Below are positions 36,225 to 45,643 of a stretch of 64,000 nucleotides of DNA, in pieces. Each line of letters opens with the position of its first letter. Positions within the stretch are counted from its first letter, which is position 1. The position numbers were made by a program, and so were the translations under genes. The notes beneath the pieces are model-generated. The model had not been told where the DNA came from. It saw only the letters and a program-made list of their open reading frames with translations, and did not search any database. The stretch comes from an uncultured Cyclobacteriaceae bacterium (GTDB taxonomy: Bacteria; Bacteroidota; Bacteroidia; Cytophagales; Cyclobacteriaceae): assembly GCA_937146645.1 (NCBI GenBank), contig CAKZRQ010000017.1, forward strand, positions 186,001 to 250,000, read 5' to 3'.

Positions 36225-37369
36225 TGCATATTTGTTTTCTCTCCCAAGAATTTCCAAGACCCGGGTCAGCATATGGAGGGATTGGCACGTTCCTGAGCAC
36301 ATTTAGCTCCCATCTTTTAATAAATGGTCACAAAGTGACTGTTATCGGGATGTCAAATTTAAATGAGAAAAGGGAAGAGGATGTTAATGGAGTAAGAGTT
36401 ATATCCTTACCGAGGGTAAAGTCAAAATTCTTATCCTGGAGAAAAAATTTCAGAGATTTACAGAAATCTATTTTGGAAATCCATTCAATCGATCCAATTG
36501 ATATCCTTGAAGGCTCGGAATTGAATTTTGCTTTCTTAAGCAAGTCAATAGGAATTCCTTTTGTCATTCGCCTTCATGGAGGTCACCACTTTTTTGCTGA
36601 AGGAGAAAATAGACCAATTCAAAAGTGGAAAGGATTTCAGGAAAAGAGATCCTTTGGTAAGGCGGATGCTTTTGTGGCTGTCTCAGAGTATGTGAAGAAT
36701 CATACCTCTAAGCTTCTCTCATTTCATGGGAAGCCAATTGAAGTGATAAATTACCCCGTACCACTAAAAAAGTTTTACAAAGCGGATTCGGACAAGGTGG
36801 TAAAGGGAAGGCTTGTTTTTGCAGGTACAGTTTGTGAGAAAAAGGGTATTCGACAGTTGATCAAAGCACTTCCCAAGGTAAAAGAAAGATTCCCTGAAGT
36901 TCATCTTGAGGTATACGGTAGAGATTCTATGTACTCTGAAAAGGAGAAGTACACAGATTTCTTAAAAAGGACTTGTAGCGAAGTTGAATTGGAATCTGTA
37001 ACCTTCCATGGAGCAGTGGCACATGACGATCTTCCTGCTTGTTATGAGAAAGGTGAATTATGCGTTTTTCCTTCACATATGGAGACACAAGGCTTGGTTG
37101 CACCTGAAGCAATGGCCATGTCAAAGCCGGTAATTTTTTCGGATAGGGGTCCAGGTCCTGAAACTATTGATCATGGGGCTAATGGATGGCTATGTGATCC
37201 TTTTAGTCCAGATTCTATTGCTGAAACTATAATTATGGCCCTAGAAAGGAGAATCGATTTTGAAGAAATTGGTGAGGCAGCACGAAAAAAGGTTTATGGA
37301 AAATTTGAGCCGGAATTAATTACTCAAAAGAATCTGAAGTTTTATCGTCAATTACTTTCGAAAGCATGA
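36224..37369 (+). CDS. Family 4 glycosyltransferase
   Basis: 381 residues, GT-B. N-terminal ICFLSQEFPRPGSAYGGIGTFLS with the Gly-rich acceptor loop; LVFAGTVCEKKGIRQLIKALP starts the donor domain; VFPSHMETQGLVAPEAMAMSKPVIFSD holds the E-x7-E region. One-base overlap with the upstream stop (TAATG) and four-base overlap downstream. Donor sugar unknown. Confidence 0.92.
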   Translation: MHICFLSQEFPRPGSAYGGIGTFLSTFSSHLLINGHKVTVIGMSNLNEKREEDVNGVRVISLPRVKSKFLSWRKNFRDLQKSILEIHSIDPIDILEGSELNFAFLSKSIGIPFVIRLHGGHHFFAEGENRPIQKWKGFQEKRSFGKADAFVAVSEYVKNHTSKLLSFHGKPIEVINYPVPLKKFYKADSDKVVKGRLVFAGTVCEKKGIRQLIKALPKVKERFPEVHLEVYGRDSMYSEKEKYTDFLKRTCSEVELESVTFHGAVAHDDLPACYEKGELCVFPSHMETQGLVAPEAMAMSKPVIFSDRGPGPETIDHGANGWLCDPFSPDSIAETIIMALERRIDFEEIGEAARKKVYGKFEPELITQKNLKFYRQLLSKA

Positions 37370-38499
37370 GGTTTTTGATAGTGGGGCATGTGATTCATAA
37401 GCGCGTTAGGGGGCGAGTATTTGCTTACGGACCCTATGTAAGAGAGATGAATGTTTGGGCGAAGTATGTCGATGAACTTGCTATTCTGGCTCCGTTTCAG
37501 GAGCATGAAGAAGCAGACCCTATTGATATAGCCTTCGAGCATCCAAATATTCTTTCTCACCCTGTAAGTTCGTTTGATACGCTTTCCTTCGCTGGGAAAA
37601 TGAATGCCGCAGCGTCTTTGCCTGGAATACTCTTGAGTACCCTGAAGGCGATGCGGAATGCAGATCATATTCATTTGAGATGTCCTGGAAATATGGGGCT
37701 AATCGGAAGTATTGCTCAAATATTTTTTCCAGATAAAATTAAGACAGCCAAATACGCTGGCAATTGGGATAAGTCTAGCTATAGACCTAAAAGTTATCAA
37801 ATTCAGCAATCGATACTTGGCAATACTTCCTTGTCCAAGAATATGTCTGTTTTGGTTTATGGAGAATGGCCAGGTGAATCAAAGAATATCAAGCCATTCT
37901 TTACAGCCACCTATTCGAATCATGAACGTATAGATATTCAGCCTAGAGCAATTGATAGTAGTCAGGAAATCAGGCTAGTTTTTGTGGGAACCTTGGATTC
38001 TGGCAAGCAACCCAATCTATCGATAGAAGTCTGCCATAGATTAAGAGAGGAAGGCATCAATGCAAAGTTAGACCTCTTCGGCGAAGGAGAACTCAGGGAT
38101 AATTTGAAGAATCTTATTTCTGAAAGTGACATGAAAGATCATATTTTTCTTCATGGCAATAGGCCATCTAATGAGATCAAAGAAGCATTTCAGAAGAGTC
38201 ATTTTCTCATTTTTATATCAAAGAGTGAGGGTTGGCCCAAGGCTGTAGCTGAAGCAATGTTTTGGGCCTGCGTGCCCATCACTACAAAGGTTTCCTGTGT
38301 ACCTCAAATGCTTGGGAATGGGGAAAGGGGAGAGCTAGTAGAAGATAAAGTTGAAGAGGTGGTGAAAGCAGTCATTGGCCATATTCAGGATCCGGAGAAG
38401 TATCTGAATAAGGCTCAGAAGGCAATGCTTTGGTCCCGTGAATTCACTCTGGAAAAATTTGAAAGTGAGATAAAAAAAATGATTGTCCGAGCTGCATGA
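37366..38499 (+). CDS. Glycosyltransferase, GT4 type
   Basis: 377 residues, GT-B. The N-terminal domain is less typical (FLIVGHVIHKRVRGRVFAYGPYVREM) and contains ADHIHLRCPGNMGLIGSIA; the donor domain has LVFVGTLDSGKQPNLSIEV, IFLHGNRPSNEIKEAF and ISKSEGWPKAVAEAMFWACVPI. No membrane helices. Coupled to both neighbours by ATGA overlaps. Confidence 0.88.
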   Translation: MRFLIVGHVIHKRVRGRVFAYGPYVREMNVWAKYVDELAILAPFQEHEEADPIDIAFEHPNILSHPVSSFDTLSFAGKMNAAASLPGILLSTLKAMRNADHIHLRCPGNMGLIGSIAQIFFPDKIKTAKYAGNWDKSSYRPKSYQIQQSILGNTSLSKNMSVLVYGEWPGESKNIKPFFTATYSNHERIDIQPRAIDSSQEIRLVFVGTLDSGKQPNLSIEVCHRLREEGINAKLDLFGEGELRDNLKNLISESDMKDHIFLHGNRPSNEIKEAFQKSHFLIFISKSEGWPKAVAEAMFWACVPITTKVSCVPQMLGNGERGELVEDKVEEVVKAVIGHIQDPEKYLNKAQKAMLWSREFTLEKFESEIKKMIVRAA

Positions 38500-39596
38500 G
38501 AATAATGCAGATAATCGATACTCTTAACCCAGGTGGCGCCGAAAGAATGGCTGTAAATCTGGCGAATGCCTTTGACAGCTTGCCAATTGATCATAAGTTG
38601 GTAGTAAGTAGATTAGACGGAGGTCTGAGCAAACAAGTGAATAGCCCCCAGCATCTAACTTTTCTAGGAAAGAAGAATACTTTTGATTTCTATGCATTTA
38701 AAAAATTGCGGAAAGAAGTAAAGGATTTTCAGCCTGATGTCCTTCATGCCCATGGAACTTCTATTTATTGGGCGGTGGCTTTAAAGTATCTAAGCTCTGG
38801 TTTCAAACTGATTTGGCATGACCATCTTGGAATTTCGGATGATGTATTGAAAAATAATCCAAGAAAAGAGCTGTCTATCATGTCGGGCCAAATTGATTAC
38901 ATCATTACAGCCGATGAGAAAACGAAGGACCATTGGATTAATAAGAACTTAAAGGACCGCGGCCTCATTAGGTATCTCAGGAATTTCCCTCATTTGGTTT
39001 CTCAAAAGAAGACATCAAATGAACTTTTCACTTTTATTCATTTGGCAAACTATCGATCTGAAAAGGGCCATATGATGCTAATTGAAGCGGTAAAACGTCT
39101 GAAAGATAATTCTAAAGGTTTTCAGGTTATTATGGCAGGTGCAGCCATTGATAAGTCATGGAAAGATTCAGTGGTGCAAAAAGTAAAAGAGGAAGGATTA
39201 GAAGATTTGATTCAGGTAGAGGGAGCCAAAGAGGATGTTGGAATCCTTCTTGCTCAGGTGGATGCAGGCTTAGTAGTCTCCGACCGTGAAGGACTGCCGG
39301 TTGCTCTACTCGAGTATGGACTTGCAGGTCTTCCAGTCATTTCAACCGATGTTGGTCAATGTGGTGCTGTTTTAATGGGGGGTAAGCTTGGTCATTTAAT
39401 CGCACCAGGAGATTCAAAAGCTCTAGCAGATAAGATGGAATCCATGATTAAATCTCCAGTGGAATCAATAGAGATGGGTGATGGATTTAAGGTTCATGTG
39501 GAAAGAAATTATGGATTTGAGCACTTTTACAAAGAATATCAGGAGATATTGGACCAACTTGAGGTTCCAAGGAAGGAGGTATTGAAGGATGATTAA
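38496..39596 (+). CDS. Family 4 glycosyltransferase
   Basis: 366 residues. MQIIDTLNPGGAERMAVNLANAF is a classic GT4 start; the acceptor domain contains DVLHAHGTSIYWA and IWHDHLGIS; donor domain FIHLANYRSEKGHMMLIEAV and VSDREGLPVALLEYGLAGLPVISTDVG. The C-terminus overlaps the next gene by eight bases. Confidence 0.93.
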   Translation: MRIMQIIDTLNPGGAERMAVNLANAFDSLPIDHKLVVSRLDGGLSKQVNSPQHLTFLGKKNTFDFYAFKKLRKEVKDFQPDVLHAHGTSIYWAVALKYLSSGFKLIWHDHLGISDDVLKNNPRKELSIMSGQIDYIITADEKTKDHWINKNLKDRGLIRYLRNFPHLVSQKKTSNELFTFIHLANYRSEKGHMMLIEAVKRLKDNSKGFQVIMAGAAIDKSWKDSVVQKVKEEGLEDLIQVEGAKEDVGILLAQVDAGLVVSDREGLPVALLEYGLAGLPVISTDVGQCGAVLMGGKLGHLIAPGDSKALADKMESMIKSPVESIEMGDGFKVHVERNYGFEHFYKEYQEILDQLEVPRKEVLKDD

Positions 39597-40998
39597 GGGG
39601 TTGGTTTTAAACAAGCATCCACTGTTTTGGACAATATTCCATTTGTTACTTGGAGTAACTGCGACATTTACTCCCTACACGGTAATCGCTTGGTTTTATT
39701 TCGTGATCCTCTCATCGATGGGGCATGTACTTAAGAAAAACTCATCACCATTCATTCTTATCTCTCTTCTCCTTTATCTAGTTTCTTTTGAGTTACTATC
39801 GAGAATGGCTAGAACTTCTCCGTTCATTCCTTATGAATTAGGAAAGTACCTTCTTGCCGCTGGGGTTGTATGGGGAATTTTTAGCCATAAAACGAAGGGC
39901 TACAGCGGCATTATTATGCTTCTTTGTCTATTGCCTAGCCTGTTTATTGATCTTTCAGGATTAGTCGAGAGATCTGATGTGATATTTAATCTCTTGGGAG
40001 CTGTCAATGTGGCTTTGGTTTGTTGGTTTTTCTATCAACAAAAATTTACGAGCGAAGAGGTTGGCAAGGTCATTAGGTTAATGGCATATCCCATTCTAGG
40101 CATTCTGAGCTATACATTTATCAAAACGCCGGATTTTGATGAAGTGGAATTTGTGCTTGGAGCTAATATGGACCTAAGTGGGGGATTCGGATCAAACCAG
40201 GTATCGACCTTATTTGGTCTTGGGACATTGTTGGTTTTCATTTTGATTATTAGTAAGTGGAGTTTATCCGGTAATTTCTATCTGGATGTTGCTATTCTCT
40301 TTGCCCTAAGCTTCCAAGGTCTACTGACGTTTTCTCGTGGAGGAATGATAGGAGCATTATTGGGCGTAGTGATCATTTTATTCTTTCTAAGAGGAGCTAC
40401 ACTTTCACAAAGAAGACGCTATGGATTACCCAATGTAGGTAAGTATGTGATTCCAATGATTTTGGTTGGAGTACTTTCCTTCGTGGTGGTAGACCAAATT
40501 ACAAATGGTCTGCTAAGCTTGCGATACCAGGGGGAAACCATGGGTACCATTCAGGGGTCAAAAATCAAAACTTTGAATACTATCAGTACGGGTAGATTCG
40601 ATATTTTCATGGGGGATGTCAATCTTTGGTTTGATCATTTCGTCTTTGGAGTAGGAGCTGGAGCATCGAGATTTCTCCGTGAAACCATGACGGGGACCAT
40701 CGCCCATGTTGAGCTTAGTCGGCTTTTGGCAGAAAATGGATTTTTTGGTTTTGTTTACTTCGTAATTCTTTCTTGGCTAGGAGTTAAGCTTTTTAAAAAC
40801 CAGAGAAACCCCTTAATCAAAGGAATTCTTATCGCCCTATACATAGTGGCCATGTATACCACCTTCCACGCGGCCATGCGGACGTATGTAACACCTTCAT
40901 TACTAGGCTTAAGTTTATTGGCTGTCCAAACATCAAAAAAAGCTAAACCTAAAGTCAAGAAGAAGGTAGTAAAGGTTCTTGAACCTGTAGTTTCTTAG
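39589..40998 (+). CDS. O-antigen ligase/polymerase family membrane protein (Wzy_C)
   Basis: 469 residues with about 11-12 membrane helices. The Wzy_C/WaaL-type motif LLTFSRGGMIGALLG and the extracytoplasmic loop with HVELSRLLAENGFFGFVYF identify the O-antigen ligase/polymerase family. A basic Lys-rich tail (KKAKPKVKKKVVKVL) follows the last helix. In the second export system it is the best polymerase candidate; ligase activity cannot be excluded. Confidence 0.85.
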   Translation: MIKGLVLNKHPLFWTIFHLLLGVTATFTPYTVIAWFYFVILSSMGHVLKKNSSPFILISLLLYLVSFELLSRMARTSPFIPYELGKYLLAAGVVWGIFSHKTKGYSGIIMLLCLLPSLFIDLSGLVERSDVIFNLLGAVNVALVCWFFYQQKFTSEEVGKVIRLMAYPILGILSYTFIKTPDFDEVEFVLGANMDLSGGFGSNQVSTLFGLGTLLVFILIISKWSLSGNFYLDVAILFALSFQGLLTFSRGGMIGALLGVVIILFFLRGATLSQRRRYGLPNVGKYVIPMILVGVLSFVVVDQITNGLLSLRYQGETMGTIQGSKIKTLNTISTGRFDIFMGDVNLWFDHFVFGVGAGASRFLRETMTGTIAHVELSRLLAENGFFGFVYFVILSWLGVKLFKNQRNPLIKGILIALYIVAMYTTFHAAMRTYVTPSLLGLSLLAVQTSKKAKPKVKKKVVKVLEPVVS

Positions 40999-41016
40999 TC
41001 TTTATCATCCATTTAC

Positions 41017-42333
41017 TTGGGACTAAGTCCAAATCAAATTGAATTCGTTCTTTCCTTAGGCGATAAAGCCTTAGGATCTAGTTTTGTAAAAAAGCTTCGC
41101 TTTTGGAGGGAAGTCCTGAGTAAAAACTCAACGGACCTTCAGAATATTCAAGAGGAAAAGCTGAAAATCATGCTTAGCCATGCATCGGAAAAATCTCCTT
41201 TTTATAAAACTTTAGATGTTAACCAAGACGAAGACCCGTATAAGTGGTTAAAGAACTTTCCTATTCTTCCTAAACAAACTCTAAAGGATAAGGTGGATGA
41301 CTTCTTGACCGTATCCGATAAAAGTGGCCTGACCGCAATAACATCTTCAGGTTCTACAGGAGCTCCATCAAAAGTTTATTTTAACTCCGAGGAATTATCT
41401 AGTAACCGAGCCTTACAAATTATTTGGTGGGAGTGGGCAGGTTATAAATTTGGTAATTCTGTTCTCCAAACGGGAGTAAACATGAAAAGGAGTTTCGAGA
41501 AGAAATTAAAAGACTCCTTGTTAAACACCCGGTACATCGATGCAGTAAGCCATGATGAAGATCAAATTAAGGATGAGTTGAATCTTCTATTGAAAGAGCC
41601 GAAACGACATTTTGTGGGGTATGCGTCCAGTATTTTTTTATTCGCCAAGGTCGCTAACAAATATGATATCAAAGGGGTGAGGTTTGATTCCATTATCTCG
41701 ATTGGCGAAAAGCTTCTCCCAAATTTTAAGACTGAAATAGAGAAAGCGTTTGAGTCTCAAATTTTTGATACCTACGGTGCTTCCGAAGGTTTTTTGATTG
41801 CCTCACAAGGGAGAGAAGGTAAATATCACATTATGAGCCCTCACCTTGTTTTGGAGATTTTAGATGATCAGGGTAACGAGGTCAAGCCAGGTGAGATGGG
41901 TAGAGTGGTAATTACAGGGTTAGATAATTTCACGCTCCCGTTGATCAGGTATGAAATTGGCGATTTAGCCATAAAAGCTGAAGAAGGTTGCGATGATTGT
42001 GAATTACAACTGCCTGTTTTAGGTGAAATTGTTGGTAGAATTACTGAGTTTATTTTGACACCAGCAGGGAAATATATCACGGTCCAAACGGTGGTTCGAT
42101 TAATGAAGCGTTTTAAAGAGGTGGATCAGTACAAAGTGATCCAGATTTCAGAGGGCGAATTATTGATTGAATTGGTGTCTGCTAGAGCAATGGATGTGGA
42201 ATATTTTGATAGAATAAGCTTGGAGTATGAAAAAGTACTGGATGAAAAGCTCATTATAAACTTCAAGCAAGTTGAACGAATTTCCAAAGCTAAAACAGGG
42301 AAGTTCCAGCTCATTGAAAGTAGGTTGAACTAG
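41017..42333 (+). CDS. CapK/PaaK-like adenylate-forming ligase
   Basis: 438 residues, related to phenylacetate-CoA ligase: LSHASEKSPFYKTL, the ATP loop SSGSTGAPSK (110-119), FDTYGASEGFL and LPLIRYEIGDLA. CapK homologues occur in capsule loci across bacteria; they probably activate a carboxylic acid for transfer onto a sugar, not phenylacetate catabolism, as no other paa genes are present. Start TTG at 41017. The GNAT protein six bases downstream is a plausible acceptor-side partner. Confidence 0.88.
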   Translation: MGLSPNQIEFVLSLGDKALGSSFVKKLRFWREVLSKNSTDLQNIQEEKLKIMLSHASEKSPFYKTLDVNQDEDPYKWLKNFPILPKQTLKDKVDDFLTVSDKSGLTAITSSGSTGAPSKVYFNSEELSSNRALQIIWWEWAGYKFGNSVLQTGVNMKRSFEKKLKDSLLNTRYIDAVSHDEDQIKDELNLLLKEPKRHFVGYASSIFLFAKVANKYDIKGVRFDSIISIGEKLLPNFKTEIEKAFESQIFDTYGASEGFLIASQGREGKYHIMSPHLVLEILDDQGNEVKPGEMGRVVITGLDNFTLPLIRYEIGDLAIKAEEGCDDCELQLPVLGEIVGRITEFILTPAGKYITVQTVVRLMKRFKEVDQYKVIQISEGELLIELVSARAMDVEYFDRISLEYEKVLDEKLIINFKQVERISKAKTGKFQLIESRLN

Positions 42334-42339
42334 GTTTTT

Positions 42340-42801
42340 TTGGGTCTCTTTTCGAAGATAAAGCCATATCGCGTTGAACTCTTGGTTTATCAATCACCAG
42401 TTTCCAAATCGATCCTTCAAGATAACCAAGAGTATCCTTTTGAGATACAACAGACTGATACGGATATCTTCATTTTTTCGGATAAGGGCCAAACGGCTCA
42501 TAAAAGCAAGGTTTTTAGAGGAAGTAGAATTCTAAGAAGCTTTGGCTATAAAAGTGACATGATTTGTATAGGGGATTGCGAAACTCCAGAGGCTTATAGA
42601 GGTCAAGGTCTTTACCCTAAAATGCTGAGGTATCTTTACACCAAATTCGGGAAGGAATTTGAAGTTTACATCTTGGTCACTCCATGGAACAAATCTTCTA
42701 TTAAGGGTATTGAGAAATCTGGAGCCCAACGGAAAGCAAAAATTGAATGCCTAAAAATAGGTCCGCTTTATCTAAACAAGCGAATTCAAAGATATGATTG
42801 A
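42340..42801 (+). CDS. GNAT-family N-acetyltransferase-like protein
   Basis: 153 residues. The acyl-CoA binding stretch ICIGDCETPEAYRGQGLYPKML contains the Q/RxxGxG-type loop (YRGQGLY), followed by a short helix and VTPWNKSSIKGIEKSGAQ. Starts with TTG at 42340. The order CapK-like ligase, GNAT, NodB-like protein suggests a unit that activates and attaches, or removes, an acyl group on an amino sugar. Substrate unknown. Confidence 0.75.
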   Translation: MGLFSKIKPYRVELLVYQSPVSKSILQDNQEYPFEIQQTDTDIFIFSDKGQTAHKSKVFRGSRILRSFGYKSDMICIGDCETPEAYRGQGLYPKMLRYLYTKFGKEFEVYILVTPWNKSSIKGIEKSGAQRKAKIECLKIGPLYLNKRIQRYD

Positions 42802-44443
42802 ATTCAAGGAAGTTGTTGTAGTTAAAGATGGACAGGTGCTTAATTCTCCAGAGTTTTTGAATGTCAAAGCAGATTCAAAAAAGAATCAACTTAAACTTCG
42901 AATTGAAGCTTTAAAAACTCTTTCTATCAGGGAATTATATATTGAATTTTCATTATCTCAAACCCCAAGTGAGTATCGAAGCTCTTCCTATGAATGGATC
43001 CCTTTTTCGGAGGAGAAAATTGTTCTTTCTTCTTACAATGCAAAGATTCTGAAATGGTCAGATGGTTCGAAATCAGTAGCTTCTTCCAACCTTGGGGTTT
43101 GGGAAATTTATCCCAAAACAAGTTCTATGAAGTGGTTCCTGCTGCATCCAGATTTATACCCATCATTTACTTATGATAAAAGTGACCATCGAATCTGGCA
43201 TCATGAGTATGATCTTAAATCGGGTCAAGAATTTCATCTTGAAGTTCTAAATACTTCAAATGAAATAGATGAATTTGCCAGAACTCCAATAGGGTTTGTT
43301 CCTACCGTTTGTTTCACGGATCATTGCGATTTTGATACACCGAAGTTACTAGTGAAACAAAGGAAAATTTTTAAAGAGGCAGGGGTTAGAACGTCAAAAG
43401 GGTTTTTCCTTTATGACCAGAGTGACAGACCTTTTTTGGCTTCTGCAGAAAATGACGGAATTCTAGATGAACTCCATTTATGGGAGAAGGATGGTCATGA
43501 GTTAGTATTTCATGCTTTTAGCAAATCCGAAGGCCCAGATAGCCCCAATCACTTTAAATCATTCGAAACTCCAAAGAATTTTAATCCAGTTGAGACTTAC
43601 ATCGATCATGGATTTTTGAGCTATAATTCTACCAGGCAAGAAAGGACACAACTTGCGGATTGGTTCGGCCATCTAAGCAATAAGGGAATTGGACAGATTT
43701 GGAATTATGTAGATGCATTTGAAGCCACAGCCATTTGTAATAATCAACTATCGGCTTTTGATAGCTCTATTGCGGCGATTTGGGCAAGTAAGGATTTTCA
43801 CGAAGAAAAAGGCCTGAATGAAGATTCGTCCAGACTCTTCAAAGCATGGTTGAGTTTTGGGACAACTGAAGACTTGGACTTTGCCTTTAAACATCTAAAT
43901 ACTTCTATTCAGAAGTTCAAAAAGGATAAGGTTGGTGCATTACCCGGGTTATCGAAGAACGTTTTAAAAACGATTAGACACAGTATTAACTCAGAAGTAA
44001 TTAGTCAGAATTTGTGGAAGCGAAGTAAGCCTTTCCATTTTGGTCGATTTACTCCTCTTATCTTCAAATCGCCCCATCAAGACGACACTGAAGTTTACAC
44101 ATTTCAAACGGCTTCAGTTAAGAATTTCGAAACCTCACTGAGTGAGTATTCTCTTGAAAAGCTTTCAAATGAGAAAGGAGTGTTGATCGCCCATACCTAT
44201 TTTGCATACACCAGCCCAAATCATACAGGACGTTTGTTCCTTACTAATGAGGGAAAAGAAAATAAGGTGGCCGTTGATAATTTTAACCGGTTAGGCAGAC
44301 TTGTTTCTTCTCAGGCGGTTTGGAATCCGACCATCTCGGAGATGACAGATTTTTATAAAAGGATGGAGAAGGTGCACTATAAATTAGAGGGAGATCAGGT
44401 TTCAATTAAGAACGCACCTGGCCCTACAAGAAAGATTTCCTGA
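42794..44443 (+). CDS. NodB-like (polysaccharide deacetylase fold) protein, atypical
   Basis: 549 residues. A beta-rich N-terminal domain (about 1-165) precedes a region resembling a carbohydrate esterase 4 domain: CFTDHCDFD (Asp176, Asp179, Asp181) sits where TFDDG is expected and GHELVFHAFSKSEG (His235, His240) where GHEIGNHTxSH is expected. The second metal His of that motif is Lys244 here, so activity is in doubt. No signal peptide is visible, though deacetylases are often exported. Overlaps the GNAT gene by eight bases. Deacetylase, transferase or inactive relative are all possible. Confidence 0.55.
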   Translation: MIEFKEVVVVKDGQVLNSPEFLNVKADSKKNQLKLRIEALKTLSIRELYIEFSLSQTPSEYRSSSYEWIPFSEEKIVLSSYNAKILKWSDGSKSVASSNLGVWEIYPKTSSMKWFLLHPDLYPSFTYDKSDHRIWHHEYDLKSGQEFHLEVLNTSNEIDEFARTPIGFVPTVCFTDHCDFDTPKLLVKQRKIFKEAGVRTSKGFFLYDQSDRPFLASAENDGILDELHLWEKDGHELVFHAFSKSEGPDSPNHFKSFETPKNFNPVETYIDHGFLSYNSTRQERTQLADWFGHLSNKGIGQIWNYVDAFEATAICNNQLSAFDSSIAAIWASKDFHEEKGLNEDSSRLFKAWLSFGTTEDLDFAFKHLNTSIQKFKKDKVGALPGLSKNVLKTIRHSINSEVISQNLWKRSKPFHFGRFTPLIFKSPHQDDTEVYTFQTASVKNFETSLSEYSLEKLSNEKGVLIAHTYFAYTSPNHTGRLFLTNEGKENKVAVDNFNRLGRLVSSQAVWNPTISEMTDFYKRMEKVHYKLEGDQVSIKNAPGPTRKIS

Positions 44444-44449
44444 GTCTAA

Positions 44450-45643
44450 GTGAAAATTCTTTATTTCTATCAATATTATTCTACACCTCGAGGCTCATGG
44501 GGAACAAGAGTTCATGAGTTTGCTCAAGAATGGGTGAAAAGAGGTCATGAAGTACAGGTTGTCTCCTCGATTTATTCAAAATCAGATTTAAAAGCAGAAA
44601 AATTTATAGAGCATCAGAATTTTGATGGGGTAGATGTCACCGTCATCAACGTTCGGATAGATAACAAACAGCCAATTCATAAACGTCTATGGACTTTTTT
44701 CACTTATGCTGTTTCTTCCATCTGGTACGCTCTAACTGCTAAGGCTGACGTGGTTATCGCCTCATCTGGACCTATTACCGTTGGAGTTCCAGGTCTTGTA
44801 GCGAAGTATATCAGAGGTAGAAAAATGGTTTTTGAAGCACGTGATCTTTGGCCTGAGGGTGCTATTGAACTTGGTTTAATCAAAAATCAAACATTTCAAA
44901 AAATGGCGTTTGCCCTCGAGAGTCGTTGCTATAAGGCCTCATCTCTTGTGGTAGGATTGAGTCCAGGAATGAGGGATAATATTAAAGGTCGCTTTCCTAA
45001 AACCAATGTGATAAGCGTGACCAATGCAGCGAATATTCCTCTCTTTGCAACGCCTAAAAGTTTCAAAGAGAGAGACGGATTGAAGCCAAAGAGATATGCG
45101 ATTTATACTGGAAATATAGGTGTAGTCAATAATTCCATCTGGCTTCTAGAGGCAGCTAAAATCATGTCTTCGAAGGGCTCGGATATTGATATTTTGATTA
45201 TTGGAGAGGGTCAACAGAGAGAATTGATCGAACAAGAAATAATCAAGCATGATTTGAAAAACTTGAAGATATGGGGTTTGATGCCTAAAGAAGATCTTGT
45301 ATCATATGTGCAGCATGCATTAGTGTCTCTGGTTCCCTTGAAAGGAACTCCTGTTTTGGATACTTCCTCACCAAATAAATTTTTCGAGTCTTTGGCCGCT
45401 GGTGTTCCAGTTGTTCAAAATACACAAGGTTGGATGAAGGAATTTTTGAATGAAAGAAAGTTAGGTTTTACACTTGATCCCAATGACCCATTAGAACTAG
45501 CAAATAAACTCATCGAACTTGGAGAAAATCCAGAATCTATTTCTGAAATGGGGAGAAGGGCTAAGGATGTGGCTGCGAAAGAATTTGATAAAGATTACCT
45601 GGCTGAAAAAATGATTTCTGCCATAGAAAAGATTGCTTCATGA
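44450..45643 (+). CDS. Family 4 glycosyltransferase, WbuB-like
   Basis: 397 residues. FYQYYSTPRGSWGTRVHEFAQEW, VIASSGPITVGVPGLVAKY and FEARDLWPEGAIELGL are the hallmarks of the WbuB group, often annotated as L-fucosamine or N-acetyl amino sugar transferases; the donor domain has AIYTGNIGVVNNSIWLLEA. Start GTG at 44450, six bases after the previous stop. It overlaps the SDR gene by four bases. Confidence 0.9.
   Translation: MKILYFYQYYSTPRGSWGTRVHEFAQEWVKRGHEVQVVSSIYSKSDLKAEKFIEHQNFDGVDVTVINVRIDNKQPIHKRLWTFFTYAVSSIWYALTAKADVVIASSGPITVGVPGLVAKYIRGRKMVFEARDLWPEGAIELGLIKNQTFQKMAFALESRCYKASSLVVGLSPGMRDNIKGRFPKTNVISVTNAANIPLFATPKSFKERDGLKPKRYAIYTGNIGVVNNSIWLLEAAKIMSSKGSDIDILIIGEGQQRELIEQEIIKHDLKNLKIWGLMPKEDLVSYVQHALVSLVPLKGTPVLDTSSPNKFFESLAAGVPVVQNTQGWMKEFLNERKLGFTLDPNDPLELANKLIELGENPESISEMGRRAKDVAAKEFDKDYLAEKMISAIEKIAS

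Noticed and set aside
41017..42333. Phenylacetate degradation
   Set aside because: Only the PaaK-like ligase is present; no other paa gene occurs and neighbours are polysaccharide genes, as for CapK.
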